From the NCBI GenBank assembly GCA_038228295.1, contig JBBRPH010000017.1, positions 1-64,000 of the forward strand: a stretch of 64,000 nucleotides of DNA, given 5' to 3'. The notes beneath the pieces are model-generated. The model saw only the letters and a program-made list of their open reading frames with translations. It was not told the DNA's origin and ran no database searches. The translations under genes were made by a program, and so were the position numbers. This document shows positions 42,932 to 51,656 of this stretch, one piece after another; positions within the stretch are counted from its first letter, which is position 1, and each line of letters opens with the position of its first letter. Origin of the DNA: JAICKM01 sp038228295 (GTDB taxonomy: Bacteria; Chloroflexota; Chloroflexia; QHBQ01; JAICKM01).

Positions 42932-44623
42932 TTACTGCTCCCGTGCCGCGAACACACGATAGTCCAGGTCGGGGAAGGGATTGTCGCGCATGGCGTAGAC
43001 GCGCGCGCGCGCTAGACCCATCATGTCTACCGGCTCGCTGTTGCTCACCATTTCGGCGGTCTGCGCCAGGTCATTAAACCAGGCCAGGTGTTCGTTGAAG
43101 CGGTGATTGGAATATTCGGGCGCTTGGGTCGTAGTTGTCAGGAACTCCCAATCGCTGGCTTGCAATAGCAGCAGTTCGCGTCCCGCCTGGGCCAGCACCT
43201 CGGCCAGTTCGCCGGCGGCCTGTGGGTGGCGGACGACCAAGCCCTCCATACGCCGTTCGGCGCTGTGGATTCCCTGCCACATCCAGGCGGTGGCCGGGTT
43301 TTGCCAGGTGTTGTGTGTGCCGGCTTCGCCCCAGGAGCTTTCGGGCAGCGCCAGACGCTCGGTAGCAGGATGAGCGGCTAGCCAGTCACTGGCAGTGGTC
43401 AGTTCGACTGTCGGGTCGGCGGCCAGCCGGCGCAAGGTCGCCCGCAGCCAGTCCACGCCCTCGTGCCACCAGTGGCCGAACAACTCGGTATCATAGGCGG
43501 CGACGATGATGCCCGGCCCGCCGGCAGCGGCATGGTAGCCGCGTAGTTCGTCGGCGACTAGCGCGGCGAAGTGTTGTGCGTGTTCGGCCACGCGCTCCTG
43601 GGCTTTGTATGGGTCATACGGTGCTTTGTCGCCCAAGCTGACCGCGTGGCCGGTGGTACGCCAGTATTGCATCCCGCTGATCTGGTCTTTGCGGTGGAAC
43701 TCGCGATACCAGGGGTCGCCGGGATAGCCTACCTGCGCGGCCCAAACCTGTTGTCCTGTACGCTCGTTACGCCCCATCACCGCTACGGGACTGTCGGCCA
43801 CGCGGTAGGGCAGGAAGGTGGTGCGGCGGCTGGGCGGCGCATAGTTTGGCACGGCTAGCAGCAGCCGATCGGGAATCGGGGTGTAGCCGATGGCGCCGCC
43901 GCCGGCCTTGCCGCCTGGCCCGCCACCGGTGATGGCGTGGCTTTCACTGAAGAATAGCTCAATGCCTTGCTCGGCCAGGAACGTTTCCAGCCCCGGCTTG
44001 ACATAATACCCCTGATAGGGAGCCGACGTGAAAAAGGCCGGGCGATAGGCGCACTCCGGTAGCCAAATCGCGCGCGGGTCGCGGCCAAACCAGCGCTGAT
44101 AGGCTTGCTTGCCGACGGCGAGTTGGCTATAGATATTGGAGTCGCGGGCTAATAACGGCAAATAGGCATGGGTGGCCGCCGAGGCGAGGATTTCAATATA
44201 GCCCGCATCTTGCAACCGCCGGCACGCCCCCAGAATATCACGCCCCAACCGCTCGTTGAACAGTGTGCCGGCACGGCGGTAGTAGTCGGCGAAATGGCGT
44301 GCCAAATACGCGCTGTGGCTGTCGCCGGCCGCTGTAAAGCGCACCTCGTCGGCCTCAGCCAGCCGTACCTCGTTCTCGATGTAGCGGTCGAAATGCTCGG
44401 CGATCAGCGCATCGCCCAACTGCTCGGCCAGCACCGGCGTGATGCCCAGCGTCAGCCGGTAGGGTACCCCTTCGTCGGCCAAGTCCAACAGCGCCGTGAC
44501 TAGCGGCACGTAGGTCTCGGCCATCGCCTCGTGCAGCACTTCTTCGCCGTGCGGCCAGCGCCCTGTCTGGCGATAGAAGGGCAGGTGGCTGTGCAGGACA
44601 AACGTGAACCCCCCTTGTTTCAA
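42932..44623 (-). CDS. GH57 1,4-alpha-glucan branching enzyme
   Basis: A 563-residue GH57/DUF1957 protein that forms alpha-1,6 branches in glycogen-like glucans in the cytosol. FVLHSHLPFYRQTGRWPHGEE is the conserved N-terminus (His of the active site), AIWLPECAYRP holds the catalytic nucleophile Glu and IVAAYDTELFGHWWHEGVDWL the acid/base Asp. ESSWGEAGTHNTW and the C-terminal DWEFLTTTTQAPEYS, HLAWFNDL are typical of the TK1436-type branching enzymes. It is followed on the same strand by nothing nearby and preceded by a 137-nt gap in which I see no clear promoter. Confidence 0.93.
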   Translation of the reverse strand: MKQGGFTFVLHSHLPFYRQTGRWPHGEEVLHEAMAETYVPLVTALLDLADEGVPYRLTLGITPVLAEQLGDALIAEHFDRYIENEVRLAEADEVRFTAAGDSHSAYLARHFADYYRRAGTLFNERLGRDILGACRRLQDAGYIEILASAATHAYLPLLARDSNIYSQLAVGKQAYQRWFGRDPRAIWLPECAYRPAFFTSAPYQGYYVKPGLETFLAEQGIELFFSESHAITGGGPGGKAGGGAIGYTPIPDRLLLAVPNYAPPSRRTTFLPYRVADSPVAVMGRNERTGQQVWAAQVGYPGDPWYREFHRKDQISGMQYWRTTGHAVSLGDKAPYDPYKAQERVAEHAQHFAALVADELRGYHAAAGGPGIIVAAYDTELFGHWWHEGVDWLRATLRRLAADPTVELTTASDWLAAHPATERLALPESSWGEAGTHNTWQNPATAWMWQGIHSAERRMEGLVVRHPQAAGELAEVLAQAGRELLLLQASDWEFLTTTTQAPEYSNHRFNEHLAWFNDLAQTAEMVSNSEPVDMMGLARARVYAMRDNPFPDLDYRVFAAREQ

Positions 44624-44760
44624 GCAGCATCTCCTTTGATGGTGGTTAGGTTGTGATAGTACTAAGTTGGTACTTGGTAATGGCGGCCTGATCGCGCCGG
44701 TTCATGACCTTGACAAGAAATCGATAACACTGATCTGCCGTAGAGGTGATGTGTTCCCTA

Positions 44761-46098
44761 TTATACCACCAATACAAAGGCGAGATCGTTGACGTTGGTG
44801 CCGGTCGGACCCGTGACGACCGCATCGCCTAGTGCGGCGAAGAAGGTGTAACTATCGTTGGCGGCGAGGGCCGCGTGCGGGTCCAGGCCTAGTGCAGCGG
44901 CGCGGGCCAGGGTGGTGCCGTCGGCCAATGCGCCGGCGGCCGGGCTTGCGCCGTCACCACCGTCGGTGGCGAGCGTGGCGACGGCGACCTCCGGCCCCCA
45001 GCCGGCCAGGGCGACGGCGGCGCCTAGCGCCAGTTCGCTGTTGCGCCCCCCCTGGCCGGCGCCGCGCACGGTCACGGTGGTTTCACCGCCCAATACCAAG
45101 CAGGCCGGGCGCGGCAACGGCCGGTCGCTCGCCCGTACTTCTTTCGCCAGTGCCGCCAGCACGCCCCCTACAACGCGGGCTTCGCCTTCCAGATAGGTGG
45201 TTAGCAAGGTTGCGTGGAGGCCGAGACGCTGGGCCGTGGCGACGGCAGCCAGCGCGGCCTGGCGGTTGTCACCGACAAGATGGGTGATCACGCGGTTAAA
45301 CAGCGGGTTGTCGGGCTTGGGCGTGTCGGGCACCGTGCCGGCGACTCCGTCGGCCAAATGCGCTTGCACGGCGGGCGGCATACGGTCGGTGAGCCTATAG
45401 CGGGCCAGCACGGCCTGCGCGTCGGCGTAGGTCGTTGGATCGGGCACGGTGGGGCCGGAGGCGATCACGTCAAGGGGATTGCCGATTACATCGCTGAGGA
45501 TGAGCGCGACGATGGTGGCAGGGGCGGCCCGCCCGGCCAACTGCCCGCCTTTGAGCGCGGCCAGGTGCTTGCGGACAGTGTTTAGTTCGCCGATGGTCGC
45601 TCCGGCGCGCAGCAGCATATCAGTCACGGTCTGCACTTCGGCCAAGGTCAGCGGCGAGGCGGGATCCGCCAGTAGCGCCGAACCGCCGCCGGAGATCAGC
45701 ACCAGTACTAAGTCGGCGGGGCCGGCGGCACGCGCCAGCGCGCCGATGCGCTGCGCTGCTTCTACGCCGCGTGCGTCGGGCAGCGGGTGGCCGGCTTGCA
45801 CCAGTTCGACCGTTGCCGGACCGGGAGTTGACGGCAGGTCTTTAACGATTACCAGCCCGCCACGCCATGACTCCAGCTCGCCCAACACCGTCTCTGCCGC
45901 CAGCGCCATCGCTGCGCCCGCTTTGCCTGCACCTAGCACAAACAGGCGGTCATAGTCAGCCAACCGCAGCGTGGCCTCGCCGATAGTTAGCTGTCCTGCG
46001 GCGGCATCCAACTGCAATGCCGCCTGCACGGCCGGCGTCGGGTCCACCGCTTGTAGCGCCGCCGCGTTCAACTGTGCCACGATCTCGCGCACATCCAC
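44761..46098 (-). CDS. Glycerate 2-kinase (DUF4147/MOFRL)
   Basis: A 445-residue kinase converting glycerate to 2-phosphoglycerate. N-terminal DUF4147 domain: LFVLGAGKAGAAMA, VKDLPSTPGP, LVQAGHPLPDARGVEAA, LVLISGGGSALLADP; C-terminal MOFRL domain: CLVLGGETTVTVRGAGQGGRNSELALG, ATDGGDGASPAAGALAD and TGPTGTNVNDLAFVLV. It lies just downstream of the SRP RNA terminator on the same strand. GGCGAGG precedes the ATG. Confidence 0.94.
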   Translation of the reverse strand: MDVREIVAQLNAAALQAVDPTPAVQAALQLDAAAGQLTIGEATLRLADYDRLFVLGAGKAGAAMALAAETVLGELESWRGGLVIVKDLPSTPGPATVELVQAGHPLPDARGVEAAQRIGALARAAGPADLVLVLISGGGSALLADPASPLTLAEVQTVTDMLLRAGATIGELNTVRKHLAALKGGQLAGRAAPATIVALILSDVIGNPLDVIASGPTVPDPTTYADAQAVLARYRLTDRMPPAVQAHLADGVAGTVPDTPKPDNPLFNRVITHLVGDNRQAALAAVATAQRLGLHATLLTTYLEGEARVVGGVLAALAKEVRASDRPLPRPACLVLGGETTVTVRGAGQGGRNSELALGAAVALAGWGPEVAVATLATDGGDGASPAAGALADGTTLARAAALGLDPHAALAANDSYTFFAALGDAVVTGPTGTNVNDLAFVLVV

Positions 46099-46116
46099 GC
46101 TCTACCTCGCCTAAAT

Positions 46117-46146
46117 AAAAGAGGGCTGCCCCATTAGGCAACCCTC
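46117..46146 (-). terminator. Intrinsic terminator of the SRP RNA gene
   Basis: On the minus strand a 10-bp stem (GAGGGTTGCC / GGCAGCCCTC with two G-U pairs) closes a 6-nt loop and is followed by TTTTATTT. Confidence 0.85.
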
Positions 46147-46149
46147 CCA

Positions 46150-46424
46150 TGATAGCAAATCATGCACCCTTTATCGACGCCGGCCTTCCAGCTTACGACC
46201 GCCAGTTAGCTCCAGCCCGGCACTCCCACGGCACCCAGAACGGTCCATTTACTGCTGCTACCTTCCGGTCCTGACAGGGTTCATAGTGTTCTGCCGCGTG
46301 GGACCTGACTTTCAACACCACTTCTCGTCCGCAGTCCTACAAAGTCGGGCCTCAATTAGGAATTCCGCCCCGCTAAAGCGCATTGCGGGTACAGGGTAGC
46401 GCTAGCTCCCCGCCTAGCATGACT
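46150..46424 (-). ncRNA. ffs: Signal recognition particle RNA, large type with Alu-like domain
   Basis: Minus strand. The invariant SRP core reads GTCAGGACCGGAAGGTAGC near 46279-46257, including the GGAAGG tetraloop region. The 5' part, beginning GCTAGGCGGGGAGC and continuing ACCCGCAATGCGC and GGCGGAATTCC, resembles the Alu domain of the about 270-nt SRP RNAs of Bacillus and Chloroflexi rather than the 114-nt 4.5S RNA. It has its own promoter and terminator; the exact 3' end is uncertain by about 15 nt. Confidence 0.9.
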
Positions 46425-46430
46425 AGCCTT

Positions 46431-46459
46431 ATGATACCGTAGTGCGCCGCGCTTGTCAA
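46431..46459 (-). promoter_or_regulatory. Promoter of the SRP RNA gene
   Basis: Minus strand: TTGACA, exactly 17 bp, TATCAT; the transcription start is expected near 46424, just before the conserved 5' end. Confidence 0.85.
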
Positions 46460-46582
46460 GGCCGGCCGAACTGACATCCATTCGTAACTCACCACGGAGC
46501 CACGGAGCCCGCGTGCGAAGAGAAACGAGACGGGTTTATGCACGGATGGCAGCAGTGGACGCGCTGCTGCACTACGCCGTTT
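46460..46582. other. Intergenic DNA with an 8-mer doublet
   Basis: Between the divergent SRP RNA and surface-protein promoters. It contains CCACGGAG twice in tandem at 46492-46507. I see no ORF or RNA. Confidence 0.35.
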
Positions 46583-46611
46583 TTGTATTTTGTTGACTGA
46601 TCGCTTATACT
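46583..46611 (+). promoter_or_regulatory. Likely promoter of the delta-60/SLH surface-protein gene
   Basis: TTGTAT, 17-bp spacer, TATACT, leaving an AT-rich leader of about 155 nt before GTG 46775. Confidence 0.45.
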
Positions 46612-46774
46612 ATGTGGAGCGCATTGCTATCTGGTGCGTTATTGCTGGATATAGCAGGAGTGTATCTGATTTTAACCACTCCACATTTCCACATTTACCT
46701 AACCGCATCTACTGATCCCTATGTATTAACCCACACCTACTCTATTCATGCCTAATCACAAAGGAGAATTCATC

Positions 46775-48685
46775 GTGCGTCGCTCTTTACCCGTTTTTGT
46801 CCGCGCGCTGTGTGGCTTTATGGTGTTGCTCCTGTTCGCCGTGTCGGTTATTAACGGGCAGCGCGCTGCGGCTACGGCGAACCCGCGTGCCCCCGGCGAT
46901 CTGGATCTCAGCTTCGGCAACGGCGGCATCGTGACCACCCCGATGACTGTCACGGCTGCGGCTGCTAGTCATGCTATGATCGTCCAACCGGACGGCAAGC
47001 GTGTCCTGGTGGGTTCGACGTTCACCGCCGAAAACGGCGTGGATTTTGCCCTGGCGCGGTTTAATCCCGATGGTAGCCTGGATGCCGGCTTCGGCACGGC
47101 CGGGCGCACTGTCACCGATTTCTCTAGGCTCGACGATACTGCGTATGCGGTGGGTATTCAATCCGACGGCAAGATTGTTGTGGCGGGGGTCACGGGGTAC
47201 CCTAGTACCGATAGTTTCGCCCTGGCGCGCTACCTACCGAACGGCAACCTCGATCCCACGTTCGGTACTGGTGGGCGTGTGACCACCGCTAGTCGTGATT
47301 GCCTGTTAAAGGCGTTAATAATTCAACCGGATGGTAAGATCGTAATCGGCGGCTACGGTGGAGGTTATGGGACTCCCAACGTCAACCTGATTCGCTATCT
47401 CAGCAGTGGCGCGCTGGACCCGACCTTCGGCAACGGCGGCCAAGTGGCTACACTGTTCAGCGGCAACACATTCGTGGTGCGCGGGCTTGTGCTACAGCCC
47501 AACGGGGCACTGCTGGCGGCAGGTTCCACCTTGAATAGCAGCCAAAACAACACGGATTTTGCCCTAGCCCGCTATCTGGGGAACGGCAGCCTGGACCCGA
47601 CCTTCGGCAGCGGGGGCCAAGTGACCACCGACTTTGGGCAGAATGAAAGCGCGCAGGCGCTGACACTGATCGGAGGCGGGAACATTGTGGTAGCCGGCTA
47701 TACTCAGCCCTACAATGGCAGGGGCAGCTTTGCCCTGGCCCGCTATACGCCTAACGGCACCCTGGATGGGACGTTCGGTAGCGGTGGGCGCGTAACGACC
47801 GGGTTTGGAACGGCCGATGCATTTGCGACCAGCCTGATTGTGCAAGCGGATGGAAAGGCGGTCGTTGCGGGTTCGCAGCACGCGATTAGCAATCCGAATA
47901 CCTGCTCCGCGTGCAGTATTGAGTTGGCGCGCTACGGCACCAATGGTAGCCTCGATCCTACCTTCGGCAGCGGGGGGCGGGTCACGACGCTGTTCGGGCA
48001 GAACGAATCGCTCCAAGCCGAAGCCCTGATCGGGCAAACGGACGGCGCGCTGGTGGTCGCCGGAATTGCTAATATTTTTCCAACGGACAGCTTTTTGCAG
48101 ATACGCTACTTAACAAACGGTTCCCTGGACACAAACTTTGCCGGCGATGGGCATCTGCGAACTCCATTCTACAGTAGTAGTGCGCGGGTGAACGCTGGTG
48201 CCGCACAGGCGGACGGTAAGCTGGTGACTGTAGGCTATGCCGCTACGCGCTGTGGTCCGGCGTGCGACGGCCACCAGTTTGCTGTGAGTCGTTATCTGCC
48301 TAGCGGTGCGTTGGATAGCACCTTTGGTAGCGGTGGCATCGTCTTGACCGGCTTCCCGAACGGCCCGGCGGACGCGCAGGCGGTTGCGATTCAACCCGAT
48401 GGGAAAATCGTGGTGGGTGGTGCCGGCACCACCGACTGGCCGGGGCCGGCGGTGGCTCTGGCGCGCTATTTACCCGATGGAACGCTCGATAACAGCTTCG
48501 GCACTGGGGGCCGGGTACTGAGCAATCCCGATCCCGCGTCCTACAAATGTATGCTAATGCCCTTGTGCTTCAACCGGATGGCAAAATCGTGGTCTCAGGT
48601 ACGGCGGGGTCGGTGGGACTACTCACCGCACGGTATCTGTCGGACGGCAGCTTGGACTCCACTTTCGGCAATCAGGGCATTGTGA
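46775..48685 (+). CDS. Delta-60-repeat surface protein, N-terminal part of a frameshifted gene
   Basis: GTG 46775 is the start: AAGGAG lies 8 nt upstream and it gives a clean signal peptide (RRSLPVFVRALCGFMVLLLFA, cut after RAAA). An in-frame ATG at 46748 is less likely. The mature chain is a run of delta-60 (DUF5122) blades of about 55-60 residues: QPDGKIVVAG ... FALARYLPNGSLDPTFGSGGRVTT. Ten LD..FG..G strands are seen up to about 48520. After PDPASYK (48546) the reading frame becomes senseless, while the adjacent frame continues the repeats without a gap, so the last about 45 residues here are an artefact of a 1-nt shift. See 48547-50073 for the rest. Confidence 0.85.
   Translation: MRRSLPVFVRALCGFMVLLLFAVSVINGQRAAATANPRAPGDLDLSFGNGGIVTTPMTVTAAAASHAMIVQPDGKRVLVGSTFTAENGVDFALARFNPDGSLDAGFGTAGRTVTDFSRLDDTAYAVGIQSDGKIVVAGVTGYPSTDSFALARYLPNGNLDPTFGTGGRVTTASRDCLLKALIIQPDGKIVIGGYGGGYGTPNVNLIRYLSSGALDPTFGNGGQVATLFSGNTFVVRGLVLQPNGALLAAGSTLNSSQNNTDFALARYLGNGSLDPTFGSGGQVTTDFGQNESAQALTLIGGGNIVVAGYTQPYNGRGSFALARYTPNGTLDGTFGSGGRVTTGFGTADAFATSLIVQADGKAVVAGSQHAISNPNTCSACSIELARYGTNGSLDPTFGSGGRVTTLFGQNESLQAEALIGQTDGALVVAGIANIFPTDSFLQIRYLTNGSLDTNFAGDGHLRTPFYSSSARVNAGAAQADGKLVTVGYAATRCGPACDGHQFAVSRYLPSGALDSTFGSGGIVLTGFPNGPADAQAVAIQPDGKIVVGGAGTTDWPGPAVALARYLPDGTLDNSFGTGGRVLSNPDPASYKCMLMPLCFNRMAKSWSQVRRGRWDYSPHGICRTAAWTPLSAIRAL
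48541..48549 (+). other. Frameshift site joining the two halves of the delta-60/SLH gene
   Basis: CTACAAATG: adding one A to the A-run would join ...NPDPASYK to MYANALVLQPDGKIVV and restore a single protein of about 1100 residues. Confidence 0.75.
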
Positions 48686-50073
48686 TAACCCAGGTTGGTC
48701 AGTCTGTGCCGGTTGCGTTCGCTTTGCTGCGCCAAGCCGACGGCAAGCTCCTGGCGGCCGGCGCTACCGGCTCCACTTGTTTCCCCTGCTTCAGCGATTT
48801 TCTGCTGATCCGCTATCTGCCCGACGGTACACTGGATGCCGGCTTCGGCAGCACCGGCGTGGTGACCACCACCTTTGGCCTCAACAGTGACGACAGTATT
48901 GCGGGGTTAGCTGTGCAACCGGACGGCCGGATCGTAGTTGCGGGGTCGGTGCGCAATGGTGCCGGCTGTAATCCTTGTCCTAGCGCCGACTTTGGCGTGG
49001 CGCGCTACCTCACTAACGGCACGCTGGACACCAGCTTCGGTAGCGGCGGCCGGGTCATGACGGACTTAGCAGGGGCCGACGATCTCGCCGGCGGCATCAT
49101 CGTACAAGCCGATAGCAAGATTGTGGTGGCGGGCAGCACTTTCAATTACTACCCGGCGGTGAGCCGGTTTGCGCTGGCACGCTATACGGTGGCCGGCGCG
49201 TTGGACCCCACTTTCGGTACAGGCGGCATTCAGACTACCGCAGTTGGCCCATACGGCAGCGGGGCGGCTACGGTGTTGCTAACGGCGGCCGATCGAATCG
49301 TTGCCGCCGGAAGTGCCGGGTTAGCGGATGGAAGTGGGGCGTTCGCGCTAGTCCGCTATCTGAGTAACAATGATCCGAATCCCAGCCCAACCCCGACCCA
49401 GACAAGTGTGCCGGTTAGCGCGACTAGCACGCCGGTCCGCACCGCGACGGTCACGGCAACGGTAGTAGCTACCACTACACCCTGTTTGGTGCAGTTCAGC
49501 GATGTGCCGCCAGGCAGTACCTTTGCGAACTTCGTGTATTGCCTAGCCTGTCGAGGTATTGTTGGGGGATACACTGATGCCGGCCACTGTCCTGGCGGCA
49601 CGTCTTGCTTCCAGCCGGGCAGCCCGGTGACACGCGGGCAGCTGGCGAAGTTTATCGCTAACGCGGCGGGCTATACGGACGCAATCCCGGCGACGCGCCG
49701 GACGTTTACCGACGTGCTGCCGAGCGATACGTTCTGGATCTACATCGAACGGGTGGTGGCGCACGGCATCGTGAGCGGCTACAGCGATGGAACGTACCGG
49801 GCGGGCAACGCGGTGACGCGCGGGCAGACAGCCAAGTTCGTGAGCTTGGCAGCCGGCTACAGCGATGTGATTCCGGCGGGGCAGCAGACCTTCAGCGATG
49901 TGCCGCCGAGCGATGTGTTCTGGCAGTCTATTGAGCGGGTTCACGCGCATGGAGTGGTGGGCGGTTATAGCGACGGGACGTATCGGGCGGGTAACGCGGT
50001 GAGCCGCGGGCAGACGGCCAAGTTCATCGCGGGCGGATTCTTCCCCACCTGCCAAGCGGCGCCCAAGCCCTAG
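48547..50073 (+). CDS. Delta-60 repeats plus three SLH domains, C-terminal part of the same gene
   Basis: Continues the propeller directly (YANALVLQPDGKIVVSG) with four more LD..FG..G blades, to 14 in all. A Pro/Thr/Ser linker (about residues 275-310: PNPSPTPTQTSVPVSATSTP) leads to three SLH domains: FSDVPPGSTFANFVYCLACRGIVGGYTD, FTDVLPSDTFWIYIERVVAHGIVSGYSDGTYRAGNAVTRGQ and FSDVPPSDVFWQSIERVHAHGVVGGYSDGTYRAGNAVSRGQ (landmarks FSDV, GGYSDGTYR, TRGQ.AKF). It has no plausible start of its own, so the two ORFs are one exported, wall-bound protein. Confidence 0.85.
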   Translation: MYANALVLQPDGKIVVSGTAGSVGLLTARYLSDGSLDSTFGNQGIVITQVGQSVPVAFALLRQADGKLLAAGATGSTCFPCFSDFLLIRYLPDGTLDAGFGSTGVVTTTFGLNSDDSIAGLAVQPDGRIVVAGSVRNGAGCNPCPSADFGVARYLTNGTLDTSFGSGGRVMTDLAGADDLAGGIIVQADSKIVVAGSTFNYYPAVSRFALARYTVAGALDPTFGTGGIQTTAVGPYGSGAATVLLTAADRIVAAGSAGLADGSGAFALVRYLSNNDPNPSPTPTQTSVPVSATSTPVRTATVTATVVATTTPCLVQFSDVPPGSTFANFVYCLACRGIVGGYTDAGHCPGGTSCFQPGSPVTRGQLAKFIANAAGYTDAIPATRRTFTDVLPSDTFWIYIERVVAHGIVSGYSDGTYRAGNAVTRGQTAKFVSLAAGYSDVIPAGQQTFSDVPPSDVFWQSIERVHAHGVVGGYSDGTYRAGNAVSRGQTAKFIAGGFFPTCQAAPKP

Positions 50074-50167
50074 TCTAGCCGGGCGCGGCATGCCGCCCGC
50101 CCCACTCCTCCGGCTTGCGGCGGGGTGGGGGCGGGCGGTTGTGCGTTAGACGGGCGCGGCGTAGTTG

Positions 50168-50176
50168 TGCTATAAT
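50168..50176 (+). promoter_or_regulatory. Extended -10 promoter
   Basis: TGC followed by a perfect TATAAT, 50 nt before the start of the cNMP-binding gene; no clear -35. Confidence 0.55.
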
Positions 50177-50225
50177 GGCGCAGTAGTGTGCCACGACGAG
50201 AGAGCACGCAGGAGGGATGGGGCTG

Positions 50226-50762
50226 ATGTCAGCTAGCGATTTTCTACGCGACCTGGAACTGTTCGAGGGATTGAGCCGCGCGGAACTGGATCGCATAGCG
50301 GCGATTTGCACTGAGCGGCACTATAGTCCCAGCGAGGTGATCTTCGCTGAATATACACGTGGCGACGAGATGTGCTTTATTCAAGACGGCACGTTGCTGG
50401 TGCAGATCAGCACGCAAGCCGAGCGCAGCGCGCCTGCGGATCCGGCCGTTCGCACCACTATCGCGCGGCTTGCGCCCGGTCACTATGTGGGCGAACAGAC
50501 GATGGTGGATGATGCCATGCGCTCGGCGACAGTGGTTAGCGAAGGCGAGTCGGTGCTGCTGCTGATGCGCCGACCCGATATCGAGCGCCTCTGCGAAGAG
50601 GATCCCCATTTGGGCTACATCTTTATGCGGAATATCGCCCAGGAGTTGTCGTTCAAGTTGCGGAACACCGGCTTGGTGATGCGCGGCGAAATCTGGAGCA
50701 ACACCAACGAAACGCCGGATGCGGGCTTTGGCTTCGAGAATCCCACTGAAATCGAACCCTGA
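50226..50762 (+). CDS. Stand-alone cyclic-nucleotide-binding domain protein
   Basis: A 178-residue protein with one CRP-type beta-roll (LRDLELFEGLSRAELDRIAAIC, YSPSEVIFAEYTRGDEMCFIQDGTLLVQI, YVGEQTMVDDAMRSATV; the GE that contacts the sugar-phosphate is present) and the start of the long C-helix, but no DNA-binding helix-turn-helix. ATG 50226 is preferred because AGGAGG at 50210-50215 is 10 nt away; it is too close to ATG 50217. It precedes rsmA by 3 nt, so it heads the rsmA-ispE operon. Confidence 0.88.
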   Translation: MSASDFLRDLELFEGLSRAELDRIAAICTERHYSPSEVIFAEYTRGDEMCFIQDGTLLVQISTQAERSAPADPAVRTTIARLAPGHYVGEQTMVDDAMRSATVVSEGESVLLLMRRPDIERLCEEDPHLGYIFMRNIAQELSFKLRNTGLVMRGEIWSNTNETPDAGFGFENPTEIEP

Positions 50763-50765
50763 CGG

Positions 50766-51656
50766 GTGGATCAGGGGCGCATCCTCCGCGAAACTGGGCT
50801 ACGTCCGCGCAAACGGCTGGGTCAAAACTTCCTGGTGGACCCCAGCGTGCCGCCCCGTATCGCGGATGCGGCCGAGTTGGACCCCGCCGCCCTGGTGGTC
50901 GAAGTCGGCCCCGGCCTGGGCGTGCTGACGGCAGAACTCGCTGGGCGCTTGGACCCCCACCGGGGCTGCCTGGTAGCCGTCGAACTAGACGCAGCATTGC
51001 TGCCACCCCTGCGTGAACGTATGGCTCCCTATCCCCATTTTCACTTGGTGCAGGGCGATGTGCTGGAAACGGCGCCTGCGGCACTCGTCGCGCAGTGTGG
51101 GCGAGCGGCAAATGCGCCCTATGCAGTGGTTGCCAACTTGCCCTATTATATCACCTCAGCGGTGCTGCGCCATTTTCTGACTGCCGCTCAACGCCCGCAG
51201 CGTCTAGTAGTCATGGTGCAGCGCGAGGTGGCCTTGCGCATGACGGCTGCCCCGCCGGCTATGAGTCTGCTGGCGTTGGGGGTGCAGTTTTACGGCCGGC
51301 CCCGCTTGGTGTTTCGCGTGCCGCCCGGCGCGTTCTTACCGCCGCCCAAAGTGGAATCGGCGGTGGTGCGCATTGATGTCTACACACCGGCGGAGCGCCC
51401 CATCGTGGCCGATGAGTCCCAGTTTTTCGCTGTCGCGCGGGCGGGCTTTGGTCAGCGACGCAAACAGTTAGCTAATGCGCTGACTGATGGATTGCCGCTG
51501 CCGAAGCCGACTGTTCTGGCGGCGCTGGATGCCGCCGCGCTGGTCGGCAGTCGCCGCGCCGAAACCCTGACCCTGGCCGAATGGGCCGCCCTGGCGGCGG
51601 CGCTACCGCCCGACCTCGGCCGGCGCAGTGGAAAGGCAACTTTTGATGACGCTTGA
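50766..51656 (+). CDS. rsmA: 16S rRNA dimethyladenosine transferase RsmA (KsgA)
   Basis: Dimethylates the two adjacent adenines in the 3'-terminal hairpin of 16S rRNA. The 296-residue protein begins at GTG 50766 with the typical RKRLGQNFLVDPSV, then EVGPGLGVLTAELA (SAM site), VAVELDAAL, the catalytic NLPYYITSAVL and VQREVALRM, GAFLPPPKVESAVVRI. The RsmA-IspE gene order is common in bacteria. Confidence 0.97.
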   Translation: MDQGRILRETGLRPRKRLGQNFLVDPSVPPRIADAAELDPAALVVEVGPGLGVLTAELAGRLDPHRGCLVAVELDAALLPPLRERMAPYPHFHLVQGDVLETAPAALVAQCGRAANAPYAVVANLPYYITSAVLRHFLTAAQRPQRLVVMVQREVALRMTAAPPAMSLLALGVQFYGRPRLVFRVPPGAFLPPPKVESAVVRIDVYTPAERPIVADESQFFAVARAGFGQRRKQLANALTDGLPLPKPTVLAALDAAALVGSRRAETLTLAEWAALAAALPPDLGRRSGKATFDDA

